From assembly GCA_949283305.1 (NCBI GenBank), contig CASDRU010000006.1, positions 124,001 to 188,000 of the forward strand: a DNA stretch of 64,000 nt. Direction: 5' to 3'. The DNA comes from an uncultured Spirochaetales bacterium (GTDB lineage Bacteria > Spirochaetota > Spirochaetia > Sphaerochaetales > Sphaerochaetaceae). Every line of letters begins with the position of its first letter. Positions within the stretch are counted from its first letter, which is position 1. Of this stretch, positions 52,850 to 61,701 are shown piece by piece. The position numbers and the translations under genes are program-made. The notes under the pieces were generated by a model. It ran no database searches and was not told where the DNA came from. It worked only from the letters and a program-made list of their open reading frames with translations.

Positions 52850-53137
52850 TTAGATTTTCTCCGGGTTGACAAATAGGAACTTGAGAACGAGTGTGCTGAG
52901 CTCAAATGCTCTGCTCATGTTCTTGATTGCCTGGCTGTCAACATTGATTTCATAATAGAAATAGTGACCCTTGTCCTGCTTGCTGATTGTGTATGCAAGA
53001 GTCTTGATGCCCAAATCATCCTGCTTTGTGATTTCTGCGGATGCTTTCTCTAACTCGCCGTTTACAAATGCGAGTCCTTCTTTCATCTTATCTTCATCGC
53101 TTGATAAGATAACGGTGAACTCATAATGCTTGATCAT
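52850..53137 (-). CDS. rpsF: Ribosomal protein bS6
   Basis: 95 aa. YEFTVILSSDEDK, the LAYTISKQDKGHYFYYEINV core and the final strand are typical. AAGGAGG precedes ATG at 53137. A weak TTGACT-18-TAGTCT promoter may lie at 53213-53236 on the minus strand; it heads the rpsF-ssb-rpsR-membrane protein-rplI-dnaB unit. Confidence 0.95.
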   Translation of the reverse strand: MIKHYEFTVILSSDEDKMKEGLAFVNGELEKASAEITKQDDLGIKTLAYTISKQDKGHYFYYEINVDSQAIKNMSRAFELSTLVLKFLFVNPEKI

Positions 53138-53322
53138 GGTTCCTCCTTGTGGTCTGAATTTTCTTTAAATCCTGATCCGTCACAAGACGGATAAAGAGGC
53201 TAATAAAGACTAGCATTTTAAGCTCTTGAAAGTCAAGCGGAAAGAAAGCCTTATTCTGCTTTGAAGCATAAATTGAATCCGCCCTGAGTAAGCGCAGGGC
53301 GGAATGGAAGACAGGAACTTTT

Positions 53323-56300
53323 TCAATTTGATTTTGTAAAATTAAGTCCGGCAACAGAAAGCGTATTTCCACTTAAACAATCTGTTGTCAGAATATAGTA
53401 GTTATCTATAGCCGGTGACTCTGTTGGGAATGTTATATCATACTCCGATATATCAGCATTTCCTTCATAAATGTAGATTGCTTTTTCATCGTTTATAAGC
53501 GTTCCTCTATAGGAAATCCAGTCACCATCCAGGATAAATTCTTTCCTCTTGATCTCATCTTCCTGGTTCTTTTCAATCCAATATCCATTTGAATTTCCTT
53601 TATTTCCAGATGCACGGTAGTACTCAGTATTACCAACAGTCATTGTGTCAGTTGAGGAATCATAGGAATATTGAAGAGAAATACTCTGGAACTGACCAGT
53701 TTTATTATCATTCTTGAAATCAATTAGAATCAGGTTCTTTTCCTTGTTATAGCGGGCCTTTCCCTCATATAAAACGTTATTTTCAGCCTGAACTTTATAT
53801 GTGCAGTCTTCATTTATGGCGAGTGTCGCATCCAAGCTATAACCACCTAAGCTGACTGAAGTTGTCCATGATGTGCCAGAAAGATCTCCCACAGTCGCAT
53901 CAGCTTCATAGAACGTCTTTATATTGGCTATAGAGTCGAGGTTATTACCGCCAAATTTTTTGGCACCGATTCGATATTTCCCTTCTCTATAAGTTTTAAT
54001 TGTATCTGAGGAATTTGTTTGTACCGTTGTATTAGGATCCCAGTGTATTTCCTCAAACTCTGTTTTTTCATAATCTAGTTGGCCAGATGATTCATCATAA
54101 TCCTTAAGACGGATCTTTATTCCATCTCCTGAAAGAAAATAATCAGTCAAAACAGTATATGGACCAAGATAAGGAGTACCATATCTATCCATTACAGAAT
54201 AATATTCACCTGCTTTCATCTTTCTTATTTCGCCGTCAAGATTAAGGTTTACCGTGAATTCAACCTTCAAACTTCCAGTTTCCTGCGGTGTATATAAGAT
54301 AGAACTATCATAGTTTTGAGCCACTCCATCGTTGAGACTGTATTCTATCCCTCTGATACTTACACCACTTGGCAAAGTATAATTCAGCTTGATCTCAACT
54401 TCCTCATTAACAGCAATACCCTCTTCACCTTCTGGTGAAATTCTGAACTCCGGCTTACGGTATATTTTTCCATAAACAAATTCAACAGGATCATTTTCAA
54501 GATCAAGTCCAGTCACATCGCTTTTCATTGCAACATATTCACTTGTAAGAGATGAACCATCATTGCTTCCACAGATATAAAAACCATTTATTTCAAGGGA
54601 GAATGAAGATTCGTTTAAGAAAAGGGATATGGGATCCCCGCCATTATCATTTCCTTTAAATGAACCATCTGAGGATTTCGTAAGATTATAGGATACATCA
54701 CTATCTACAAGAGTAAGATTTTCTCCGGAAAGAGAGTAAGTGAAGGAAGTAGATTTATATAAAGAAGCACCTGAAGATATGACAAGATTGCTGTCACTCA
54801 GACCAAGTTTTCCTCTGCTATAGTCAGGGAATGTTATTTCTCCACTTTCAATAGAATAATCGTATTTAAGATCAATCCATTCGCCATCGAGATGAGAAGA
54901 ATCTTTTGCCTCAGTCAGATTAAGTGTTGCTGTTCTGCTTATTTTATCTCGATAATCAACATACATTGCCTTGATTTCTCTCATATCTGAAGAAAGAGTA
55001 ATGCTATCACCTTTAGAACTATCCATATTGGGCTCTGAACCGTCAGTTGTGTAATATACCGTGCCGGGGGAAAGGATATTAAGAGTAAGGTTATCAGAAT
55101 TAGGTGTGCCATCAGGCAATGAGAAAACAGGCACATCCTCCACTCTCTCATAGATTGATCCTAAATTTTCCGAAGATTTTTCAGAATCTTTATACCCTTC
55201 TTTTTTGGCCTGTGCAAATATTGCGTAATAATTAGGTGAACCTATTTCAGTTATCTTAGTCGGACCGGAATAAGAATTCTCTAATTCAAATTCATAAAAA
55301 CCATAAATAATCTGAGCACCATCGACATCACATTCCATTGTAATTTCAGATTCATTTAAGATTAGAGGATCAGGAATATTGATTACAGGAGCAGGAAGCT
55401 GTGCCTGCTTTATTTCTATTTCCTTAATCTCTGATATCTCATATCCTTCTTTTAATGCTATAGCCCTTACTGTGCATTCCTTATCAATAGTGATTGTAAG
55501 TGGGCTTGTTCCATATGAAGAAGAAGTACTTGGTTCACTTCCATCTGTCGTGTAGTAAATTGTTGCTCCATCTGCTGTGATTGTAAAGTTATCTTTTACA
55601 AAAGGTATGATTCCATCTGCTGTAGAAAAAACAGGCGCACTTGTCTTTGCTGTGTAATTTGCAACAGCTATTTCTGAGTCAATGCATCCTTCCATTGTCG
55701 CTATTGCCTTGACAGTTGCTGCATCATTAAGTACAAACGGACCGGTATATTTTTCCTTCTGTACATCAGGAGTGCTTCCATCTGTTGTATAGTAGACACT
55801 TGCACCTTCTTCTGCAGAGATAGTCACAGTAATAGGACTTTCAAACTTCTGGCTTTCCGGTTCTATTACAGGCTTATTCATTTTCTTCTTGCTATAAGTT
55901 ATTTCTGTTACATCAGAGTCTTCAAATCCTTCCAGAGACAGAAAGGCCTTGATAGTAACGCTTTCTCCATCCACGGAATAAATATTGATAGCACCTTCAG
56001 TAGCAGATGAACTATCTTTACTTGGAGTTGTACCATCTAATGTGTAATATACAGTTGCTCCATTTGCATTATTTATTTTTACTTCCGTAAAAGGAATTGA
56101 AGAACCACTTGCAAATTCAAAAACAGGAGAATCGAGCTTGCCCTTTCCTGTAAATTCCTTTATTGCGACATCAGAGTCCATGTAGCCAGGAAGAGTTGCA
56201 TAGGCCTTGATTGTGATTTTTTGACTTAATGTCGGTGTAAAAGGATTTTTATATTCTTTTCTTGTCTCTGACACCTTTGGGTCTGTTCCATCTGATGTAT

Positions 56301-56490
56301 AATAAATTATCGCATTTTCTTTGCTTGTGATGGAAATAAGGGAAGAAGTACCTATTTCTTCATTTTCACTATCTGAACTTATAACAGGCGTGCTCAGTTT
56401 CTGCAGACCTGTATCTCCAGGACATGATGTGAACATGATCAGAAAAACCATAACAATAATCAAAGTGAATATACTCTTTTTCATACTCAA
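53323..56490 (-). CDS. Large repeat lipoprotein with chitobiase-type modules, phase-variable by promoter
   Basis: 1055 aa. Lipoprotein signal with lipobox ending at C23 (FTSC). Residues 30-530 contain about six modules of 70-80 residues with the signature YYTTDGSxP, a Tyr/Lys turn and a KAIA strand (the CHB_HEX_C-type Ig fold found in cell-surface and carbohydrate enzymes). The rest is beta-rich, with WKDLS-like repeats such as SLDGEWI and DLSGTSW. No catalytic domain is seen, so I infer a surface-exposed binding or structural role. The start is TTG 56490 (AGGAGG six bases away) or ATG 56484 (12 bases). Confidence 0.82.
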   Translation of the reverse strand: MSMKKSIFTLIIVMVFLIMFTSCPGDTGLQKLSTPVISSDSENEEIGTSSLISITSKENAIIYYTSDGTDPKVSETRKEYKNPFTPTLSQKITIKAYATLPGYMDSDVAIKEFTGKGKLDSPVFEFASGSSIPFTEVKINNANGATVYYTLDGTTPSKDSSSATEGAINIYSVDGESVTIKAFLSLEGFEDSDVTEITYSKKKMNKPVIEPESQKFESPITVTISAEEGASVYYTTDGSTPDVQKEKYTGPFVLNDAATVKAIATMEGCIDSEIAVANYTAKTSAPVFSTADGIIPFVKDNFTITADGATIYYTTDGSEPSTSSSYGTSPLTITIDKECTVRAIALKEGYEISEIKEIEIKQAQLPAPVINIPDPLILNESEITMECDVDGAQIIYGFYEFELENSYSGPTKITEIGSPNYYAIFAQAKKEGYKDSEKSSENLGSIYERVEDVPVFSLPDGTPNSDNLTLNILSPGTVYYTTDGSEPNMDSSKGDSITLSSDMREIKAMYVDYRDKISRTATLNLTEAKDSSHLDGEWIDLKYDYSIESGEITFPDYSRGKLGLSDSNLVISSGASLYKSTSFTYSLSGENLTLVDSDVSYNLTKSSDGSFKGNDNGGDPISLFLNESSFSLEINGFYICGSNDGSSLTSEYVAMKSDVTGLDLENDPVEFVYGKIYRKPEFRISPEGEEGIAVNEEVEIKLNYTLPSGVSIRGIEYSLNDGVAQNYDSSILYTPQETGSLKVEFTVNLNLDGEIRKMKAGEYYSVMDRYGTPYLGPYTVLTDYFLSGDGIKIRLKDYDESSGQLDYEKTEFEEIHWDPNTTVQTNSSDTIKTYREGKYRIGAKKFGGNNLDSIANIKTFYEADATVGDLSGTSWTTSVSLGGYSLDATLAINEDCTYKVQAENNVLYEGKARYNKEKNLILIDFKNDNKTGQFQSISLQYSYDSSTDTMTVGNTEYYRASGNKGNSNGYWIEKNQEDEIKRKEFILDGDWISYRGTLINDEKAIYIYEGNADISEYDITFPTESPAIDNYYILTTDCLSGNTLSVAGLNFTKSN

Positions 56491-56511
56491 GGGATACCTC
56501 CTGGTTTTCCC

Positions 56512-56540
56512 AGAATACCCCCCCCCCAGTCTGAAGTCAA
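56512..56540 (-). promoter_or_regulatory. Promoter with a G10 tract in its spacer
   Basis: On the minus strand: TTGACT (56540-56535), tcagact, ten G (56527-56518), TATTCT (56517-56512). The spacer is exactly 17 bases, the optimum, so the sequenced state is ON. Slippage in the homopolymer would change spacing by single bases. Confidence 0.85.
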
Positions 56541-56585
56541 TAGAAATTAATTATTGATATGTGATTATGAAATTCAATGAAATAA

Positions 56586-57146
56586 TCAGGAAAGAAATCC
56601 CAGATGCTCAAGGAGTATCTTAAATCCAATCATGATAAGCACTACTCCTCCTGCTATTTCAGCTTTCTTTCTGAAGCGTGAGCCGAGAGCTGATCCGAAG
56701 CGCACTCCTACTGCACTTAGCGTGAATGTTGTTATCCCGATCAAGAGCACTGCATAGATTATATTCACATCAAGAAGGGCAAAAGAGACTCCAACAGCAA
56801 GCGCATCGATGCTTGTTGCAACTGCAAGGACTATCATTGTCTTGAATGACAGTGATGAAGATGCATCATCATCCTCATCAAAGGCTTCCTTAATCATCAT
56901 AACCCCAATTGATGCAAGGAGGAAAAAAGCTATCCAGTGATCGAAGCTTTCAATTAAAGTGATGAAGTTGACGCCGATTAGATAGCCTATAAGGGGCATG
57001 AGAGCCTGAAAGAGACCGAAATAGGTGGCTACTATAAAGGAATGGGAGAACTTGAGATCCTTTATGGCAAGACCCTTGCATATGCTTACAGCAAATGCAT
57101 CCATTGAAAGGCTGATGGCAATCAGAATCAGTTCAGCAGTACTCAT
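56586..57146 (-). CDS. mntP: Manganese efflux pump MntP
   Basis: 186 aa, six membrane helices in two repeats. Family acidic marks are present: SLSMDAFAVSICKGL (aspartate in helix 2) and VATSIDALAVGVSFAL (aspartate in the repeat). Start ATG at 57146, giving the standard family length; the longer frame to 57233 overlaps the divergent gene's start. TTGATA-18-TATCAT lies just before, with only eight bases to ATG, so its mRNA would be almost leaderless. No manganese riboswitch fits in this gap. Confidence 0.92.
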   Translation of the reverse strand: MSTAELILIAISLSMDAFAVSICKGLAIKDLKFSHSFIVATYFGLFQALMPLIGYLIGVNFITLIESFDHWIAFFLLASIGVMMIKEAFDEDDDASSSLSFKTMIVLAVATSIDALAVGVSFALLDVNIIYAVLLIGITTFTLSAVGVRFGSALGSRFRKKAEIAGGVVLIMIGFKILLEHLGFLS

Positions 57147-57154
57147 AACAGCCA

Positions 57155-57184
57155 ATGATAGCCGGAAAAAGATGGATGTATCAA
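57155..57184 (-). promoter_or_regulatory. Promoter of mntP
   Basis: Minus-strand TTGATA (57184-57179), 18-base spacer, TATCAT (57160-57155), then eight bases to ATG at 57146. Confidence 0.65.
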
Positions 57185-57200
57185 CAATCTGTTTCTCTGT

Positions 57201-57206
57201 TATAAT
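57201..57206 (+). promoter_or_regulatory. Extended -10 promoter before the TatD-like gene
   Basis: TGT-TATAAT followed by six bases and ATG at 57213. No Shine-Dalgarno. It is divergent from mntP. Confidence 0.55.
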
Positions 57207-57212
57207 CAATTC

Positions 57213-57821
57213 ATGTTCGATTTTCATGCACATGGCGGAAAAAGAGATTGCAATGCATTCGTCTCATACTCAGCTGATGAATACCAGGAAGGAAAAAGGA
57301 ACAGATACATGAGCCTGATGTATCTTCCTTGGATTGATACATATGATGTAAGAACATACATAGACATACTTTTTTCTGATGACAATCTCATGGCTGGAGA
57401 AATCGGACTTGATTCAAGATTCAAGGATAGAGATCAGAGTGCATTCTACACCATTCTCGAAGCACTCGAAGGCAGCAGAAAAATCATTGTAATACACTCA
57501 GTTAGAAATGATGAGAAAATACTCAATGAGATCAGAAGAAGGGATATTGAAAAGGCAATATTCCACTCATTCTCATCAAGTCTTGCTCTTGCTTCCAAAA
57601 TTGCAGATGCTGGCTGTTACTTTTCAATAAAGGAAAGCTTTCTGTCAAAGAAGAACTGGAAGGAGTATCTAAGTCTGCCCTTCCTGCTGGAGACGGATAT
57701 GAAAACAGGAAAAGAACAGGAAGAGAGAATATGTTCTCTCTATTCAAAGATTGAAGCAGAATCAGGCATTGATGTATATTCGCTGATGGAAGAAAGGAAA
57801 AAGGAATTGTTTGATGATTAA
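57213..57821 (+). CDS. Short TatD-like metal-dependent hydrolase
   Basis: 202 aa, shorter than the normal 260-aa TatD. Metal ligands visible: HAH near the N-terminus (DFHAH), E in GEIGLDSR, H in VIHSV, H in FHSF, and D in LLETDM. The middle of the barrel is condensed. Probably a nuclease-type hydrolase. The overlap with tcdA and the divergent mntP suggest a small unit with tcdA. Confidence 0.8.
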   Translation: MFDFHAHGGKRDCNAFVSYSADEYQEGKRNRYMSLMYLPWIDTYDVRTYIDILFSDDNLMAGEIGLDSRFKDRDQSAFYTILEALEGSRKIIVIHSVRNDEKILNEIRRRDIEKAIFHSFSSSLALASKIADAGCYFSIKESFLSKKNWKEYLSLPFLLETDMKTGKEQEERICSLYSKIEAESGIDVYSLMEERKKELFDD

Positions 57822-58542
57822 CAGGACAAAAGCGCTTTTAGGAGAAGATTTTGTAAACACAATAAGGACAAAGACTGTTGCACTAGCAGGGCTCGGAGCT
57901 GTAGGAGGACTCTGCTTTGAAACCCTTGTGAGAGCCGGAGTCGGGAGCTTCATAATTGCGGATTTTGATTCTTTTGAAAAATCAAATCTCAACCGTCAGA
58001 TTCTTGCTCTCAATTCTACAATCGGGAAGAAAAAGACAGAAGTTGCCCTGTCCAGGGCTCTGGATATAAATCCGGATGTGAAAATAAAGGCCATAGACGC
58101 ATTCATCACGGGTGAAAATGTCAGTGTCTTTTCTTCTGCAGACCTGATCATCGACTGCATAGACAGCGTGAAAAGCAAGGCAGACATCATTGCATTTGCC
58201 GAGGAAAACGGAATAAAGGTCATATCATCAATGGGAGCTGCGCTGAGAAAGGATGCTGATCTGATCCGCACAGGATACATTAAAGACACAGCAGGATGCC
58301 CTCTTGCAAGAGCACTGAGGAAGGAGCTCAGAAACAGAGGATGCTCTCTTGATGTTCCATGTGTGTATTCAACAGAGCACGTTGACTTTGATTATGAGAG
58401 CAACAGAATCGGAAAGGATGATGAAAAAAAGAAGAGCACAGCACTTGGAAGCCTTGCAAGCATCACGAATATATTCGCAAGCCGCATTTCCCATGCCGCG
58501 CTCTGCATGCTTTATCAGAGAGATAGTCTCTCTTCTTTATAA
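57814..58542 (+). CDS. tcdA: tRNA threonylcarbamoyladenosine dehydratase (TcdA/CsdL)
   Basis: 242 aa, E1-like ThiF family. ATP-binding motif LAGLGAVGG, then DFDSFEKSNLNRQ, the DCIDSVKSKADII block and ISSMGAALRKD. Cyclises t6A to ct6A in tRNA. ATG at 57814 has AAGGA eight bases upstream. Convergent with the 152-aa gene. Confidence 0.9.
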   Translation: MINRTKALLGEDFVNTIRTKTVALAGLGAVGGLCFETLVRAGVGSFIIADFDSFEKSNLNRQILALNSTIGKKKTEVALSRALDINPDVKIKAIDAFITGENVSVFSSADLIIDCIDSVKSKADIIAFAEENGIKVISSMGAALRKDADLIRTGYIKDTAGCPLARALRKELRNRGCSLDVPCVYSTEHVDFDYESNRIGKDDEKKKSTALGSLASITNIFASRISHAALCMLYQRDSLSSL

Positions 58543-58543
58543 T

Positions 58544-59002
58544 TCACATCAATATTCTCTTTGCAATTGCCCTGAAAAGCTCATAATTGTCTTCAGAAAT
58601 GCTTATATTGCCCGGATCTGCTGTTGCTTCTCCTTTAAGAATCTCATATGCACCGAGTGCAACTGAGGAGTCCCCTTTTGTAACGGTGTCTATAAGTGTG
58701 TTGAGATTTATTACTGTGCTTGTCGGAACATCATCTGACATATAAGCGACAAGATTTCTGATTGTCCTGTCTATTTTCCAGTCAGCCATCTGGGAATATG
58801 TCTTAATCTGCCTTTTCTTCTCTGCTCGCGTAAGTCCTTCAATTTCTTCAAGGACTTCTTCTGTGCTTGCTCTATCTCCCCCATCCTTTTCCATTGCAAC
58901 TGAAGCGTTGATTAAGTTTGAGATGATGCTGACTCTTGCATCTGCAGCAAAAAGTAATGCTGAAAGCATAAGTGTAATCAATATGAGAAGTAACTTTTTC
59001 AT
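58544..59002 (-). CDS. Secreted hypothetical protein (152 aa)
   Basis: Signal peptide (KK, leucine-rich core, cleavage near LFAADA) and a mature helical domain of about 130 residues with charged/Asn stretches. No family recognised. GGAGG precedes ATG at 59002, and a minus-strand TATAAT lies about 35 bases upstream. Confidence 0.7.
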   Translation of the reverse strand: MKKLLLILITLMLSALLFAADARVSIISNLINASVAMEKDGGDRASTEEVLEEIEGLTRAEKKRQIKTYSQMADWKIDRTIRNLVAYMSDDVPTSTVINLNTLIDTVTKGDSSVALGAYEILKGEATADPGNISISEDNYELFRAIAKRILM

Positions 59003-59149
59003 TGTAGTGTCCTCCTTTGAAGAATAATTGCTAAAATTATAATGAGATAAAAGAAAGAAAATAAAGATTAAAACACATGAAAACAGAAAGCTTTTCTGAA
59101 AAATTTGCCAAAAACATGCTCTGCTTTTCTTTTTTTTATGGAGGAATAC

Positions 59150-60013
59150 ATGAAAACATGCATTATTTTCATCATCTCATTGCTTATTTTTACATCCTGC
59201 CAGGAAAGCGCTTCTTCTCTGGCTGCAAGAATAGAAAACATTCCAAAGGGGATGGAAGATATGGTTCAGGTGACAATAAGAGGAAAAGACGGGATTATAT
59301 TTGACAGGAATATAGAAGAAAGCTTTTTCACGGTTTCTCCGATAAAAAAAGGAGTATATGAAATCAGAGCCATGCTCACTGATGGCGGACAAAGGCTGAT
59401 GTACGGCATTTCCTCATTTGCTGTCACAGGCAACTCCTCAGCAGTAAACCTTCCTCTTTTCCCTCTTAAACAGGAGACTTACATTTCCATAATAGCAGGA
59501 GATGATGCCAAAGAGATTTCATACCAGGTGCTCTCAGACGACGGATGCATGAAAGAAGGAAGAATTGAAAACAGCGGAGAGATAATAAGACTTGACATGC
59601 CTCTTTTGAGCGAGGGTGAATACTGCATCAAAGTCTCTTCCTATGACAGGCATGGTTTTCTGCTCAAGAGCGTAGAAAAAAACATAAGCATCAGCTTTGG
59701 ACATCTCAATTCTTTTTACATCATCCTCGATCAGGATGCAGAGGAAGAAGGAATAAGGATAGAAAACAACTACTCTGCTCCGCTTGATTGCTCCATAAAG
59801 ATAAAAAATCTTGAAGAAGATCTGACTCTTATTCTTGAAGCCAGTGTGCCGGGTGAAGAAGAATATGAATGTCTATGGTATGAGAACGGAAGCTTTATGC
59901 ATGAAGGCAGATATCATGAAATATGTCTGAGCGGGAAAATCGGAAGAATCGATCTTGTGGTCTTCTCAGAAAAAGAGGGAAGCCTTTCAAGCTCAACTCT
60001 CCTTCCACTCTAA
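59150..60013 (+). CDS. Lipoprotein of unknown function (287 aa)
   Basis: Lipobox FTSC with cysteine near residue 16 after a short signal (MKTCIIFIISLLIFTSC). The mature part is beta-rich with several strand-turn-strand modules (e.g. GVYEIRAMLTDGG, GEYCIKVSSYDRHG) resembling Ig-like domains. ATG at 59150 has GGAGG five bases upstream; the longer frame from 59105 is rejected. Not recognised. Confidence 0.78.
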   Translation: MKTCIIFIISLLIFTSCQESASSLAARIENIPKGMEDMVQVTIRGKDGIIFDRNIEESFFTVSPIKKGVYEIRAMLTDGGQRLMYGISSFAVTGNSSAVNLPLFPLKQETYISIIAGDDAKEISYQVLSDDGCMKEGRIENSGEIIRLDMPLLSEGEYCIKVSSYDRHGFLLKSVEKNISISFGHLNSFYIILDQDAEEEGIRIENNYSAPLDCSIKIKNLEEDLTLILEASVPGEEEYECLWYENGSFMHEGRYHEICLSGKIGRIDLVVFSEKEGSLSSSTLLPL

Positions 60014-60022
60014 AACAAATCA

Positions 60023-60043
60023 GGGCTGCGATATACACAGCCC
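60023..60043. terminator. Hairpin between lipoprotein and small ribosomal protein genes
   Basis: GGGCTG (60023-60028) and CAGCCC (60038-60043) with a nine-base loop, directly between convergent genes. The T tract is poor on either strand, so termination is uncertain. Confidence 0.5.
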
Positions 60044-60062
60044 CTCAGATTGCTACAAACAC

Positions 60063-60152
60063 TTACTTTTTCTTGTGTCTGTTCATTCTTAGTCTTTTCT
60101 TTCTCTTATGAGTTGCAATCTTATGCTTCTTTCTTTTCTTTCCGCACGGCAC
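60063..60152 (-). CDS. Small basic ribosomal protein, AURKAIP1/COX24-type (bS22-like), 29 aa
   Basis: Too short for ordinary ORF calling. The start is GTG at 60152 with AAGGAG seven bases upstream, and the stop is TAA at 60065-60063. The 29-residue product is nearly half Lys/Arg, starting with MPCGKKRKKHK and ending in NRHKKK. It closely resembles the AURKAIP1/COX24-domain small ribosomal protein seen in many bacteria. A TTGACC-18-CATAAT promoter lies at 60213-60184. Confidence 0.85.
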   Translation of the reverse strand: MPCGKKRKKHKIATHKRKKRLRMNRHKKK

Positions 60153-60183
60153 AGTTATGCTCCTTAAATGTAATTACCAGACC

Positions 60184-60213
60184 ATTATGTTGATTTTACC
60201 TGTTTTTGGTCAA
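60184..60213 (-). promoter_or_regulatory. Promoter of the small ribosomal protein gene
   Basis: Minus-strand TTGACC (60213-60208), 18-base spacer, CATAAT (60189-60184), leader about 25 nt. Confidence 0.65.
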
Positions 60214-60363
60214 GTGGAAATGATTTATTTCTTGTTTTCTAGCACAAATTGATTAATAAGGCAACAGAAAAGAAAATATGCATTGCCATTTTCGTTTGTA
60301 TTCTGTTTCTCCTGATTTCTCTTTAGCCTATCTTTTTGTTGATATAAGCGTTAAGATAAAAAC

Positions 60364-61644
60364 ATGAAGGTGTTGGTCATGGGCTTTGGGGCCCATGCAT
60401 CCGGTGGGGATGCTGCTCTTTATTACAAAAGGAAGAACAATGATGTCTCTCTCTATGAGACGAGACCGAGCTCATCGTTTTCAAAGATTGCAGAGAATCT
60501 TGAAAGCGAGGGGGTTCATGTATTTTTCCGTGAGGCAACAATAAGTGAGATCAAGAAAGCCGACATCCTCGTAAAAAGCGCGCTTGTTCCCTTGAACTAC
60601 CAGATAAGGCATAATGCGAAGGACATTACCAATGACATTGCAAGCCTGTTGGGAAATGAGAGAGTCGAAAAGACAAAAAAGATTCTTTTTCTCGGCTCAA
60701 GAGATCAGAGCATAAGCGCATCAGTGCTTTCTCAGGCACTTACATCACTTGGAAAGAAAGTGATTCTTGCAGGAAACAATGCAGGAAATGGATACTATAC
60801 CCTCTCATGCATTGAGAAAGATGAAAAGAATCCTGATTTTGTGATAATCAATCTCTCAGGGCAGCTGCTTGATGAAACAGATTACGCACTCTGCTCTTCC
60901 TGGCCTTCCTTTGATCTTGTCATCATCGCTGGCGTAAAGATCAAGAATACAGATGTGCTTAAAAACATCGCATCATCGAGTTTACAGATTTTCACAGAAC
61001 GGCATATCTATTCATATTTTTCATCAGCTCTTTCTGCCTTCAAAAAAAAGATCAGGTTCATACCGCACTTCAAGAACATATACAAGGACAACAGCGAGAG
61101 TCTTCCTGTTTACGAGGCCATGCGTCAGCTTGGGTACAAAAAAGAAGAGATTAAAAAAGGCGTTTCAAGCTACAGGGGCATTGAGAATCAGAATGAGCAG
61201 GTTGCATTCTTTGACAACATACTCTACATAAACGACAGCTCTTCAAACATACCTGTTGCCGTGAACATCACATTCAAAAAGCTTTCTGCCCAGTATGTCC
61301 ATATAATCACAGGTGGAAGTGAGGTAAACATGCTTGACCCGTCTTTGATGCTCGCATGCCTTAAGAAATGCACAAGCATCACACTTCTCTCTGGATCATT
61401 TTCATCCAAGCTGAAGGATCTTCTGGACAGTATGAAAATCGAATATAACGGTCCTTTTTCAAACATGACAGATGCAGTCAGAGCTGCATACAGCGAAGCA
61501 AGAAGATCCCTTGATATTAATTATCAGAACACCCAGATAATCCTTCTTTCGCCCGGAGCATCAAGCTATGAGATGTTCAAGAATGAATATGAGCGCGGAG
61601 AAGAGTTCAAGAAAGCTGTGAAAAACATAATACTTGAAAAATAA
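60364..61644 (+). CDS. MurD-like protein with a degenerate ATP site
   Basis: 426 aa following the MurD layout: an N-terminal Rossmann part (VLVMGFGAHASGG), a central domain and a C-terminal domain with LLSPGASSYEMFKNEYERGEEF, the MurD signature. However, the P-loop position (111-118) reads GSRDQSIS instead of GTNGKST, with no lysine. The NDSKATN motif reads NDSSSNIP, and the catalytic DH region is not evident. It may be an inactive paralogue or a divergent ligase. No Shine-Dalgarno; a TAAGAT -10-like box lies six bases before ATG. Confidence 0.75.
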   Translation: MKVLVMGFGAHASGGDAALYYKRKNNDVSLYETRPSSSFSKIAENLESEGVHVFFREATISEIKKADILVKSALVPLNYQIRHNAKDITNDIASLLGNERVEKTKKILFLGSRDQSISASVLSQALTSLGKKVILAGNNAGNGYYTLSCIEKDEKNPDFVIINLSGQLLDETDYALCSSWPSFDLVIIAGVKIKNTDVLKNIASSSLQIFTERHIYSYFSSALSAFKKKIRFIPHFKNIYKDNSESLPVYEAMRQLGYKKEEIKKGVSSYRGIENQNEQVAFFDNILYINDSSSNIPVAVNITFKKLSAQYVHIITGGSEVNMLDPSLMLACLKKCTSITLLSGSFSSKLKDLLDSMKIEYNGPFSNMTDAVRAAYSEARRSLDINYQNTQIILLSPGASSYEMFKNEYERGEEFKKAVKNIILEK

Positions 61645-61678
61645 AAAAGACGGTAATCAGATACAGATCCCGTCTTTT
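61645..61678. terminator. Bidirectional terminator between the murD-like gene and metG
   Basis: 9-bp stem AAAAGACGG (61645-61653) with CCGTCTTTT (61670-61678), 16-base loop, A/T tails on both sides. Confidence 0.75.
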
Positions 61679-61701
61679 CTTCATGCTTTTTGATTTGTTT
61701 A

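Noticed and set aside
57147-57212. Manganese (yybP-ykoY) riboswitch before mntP
   Set aside because: The gap is too short, and the promoter sits eight bases from the mntP ATG.
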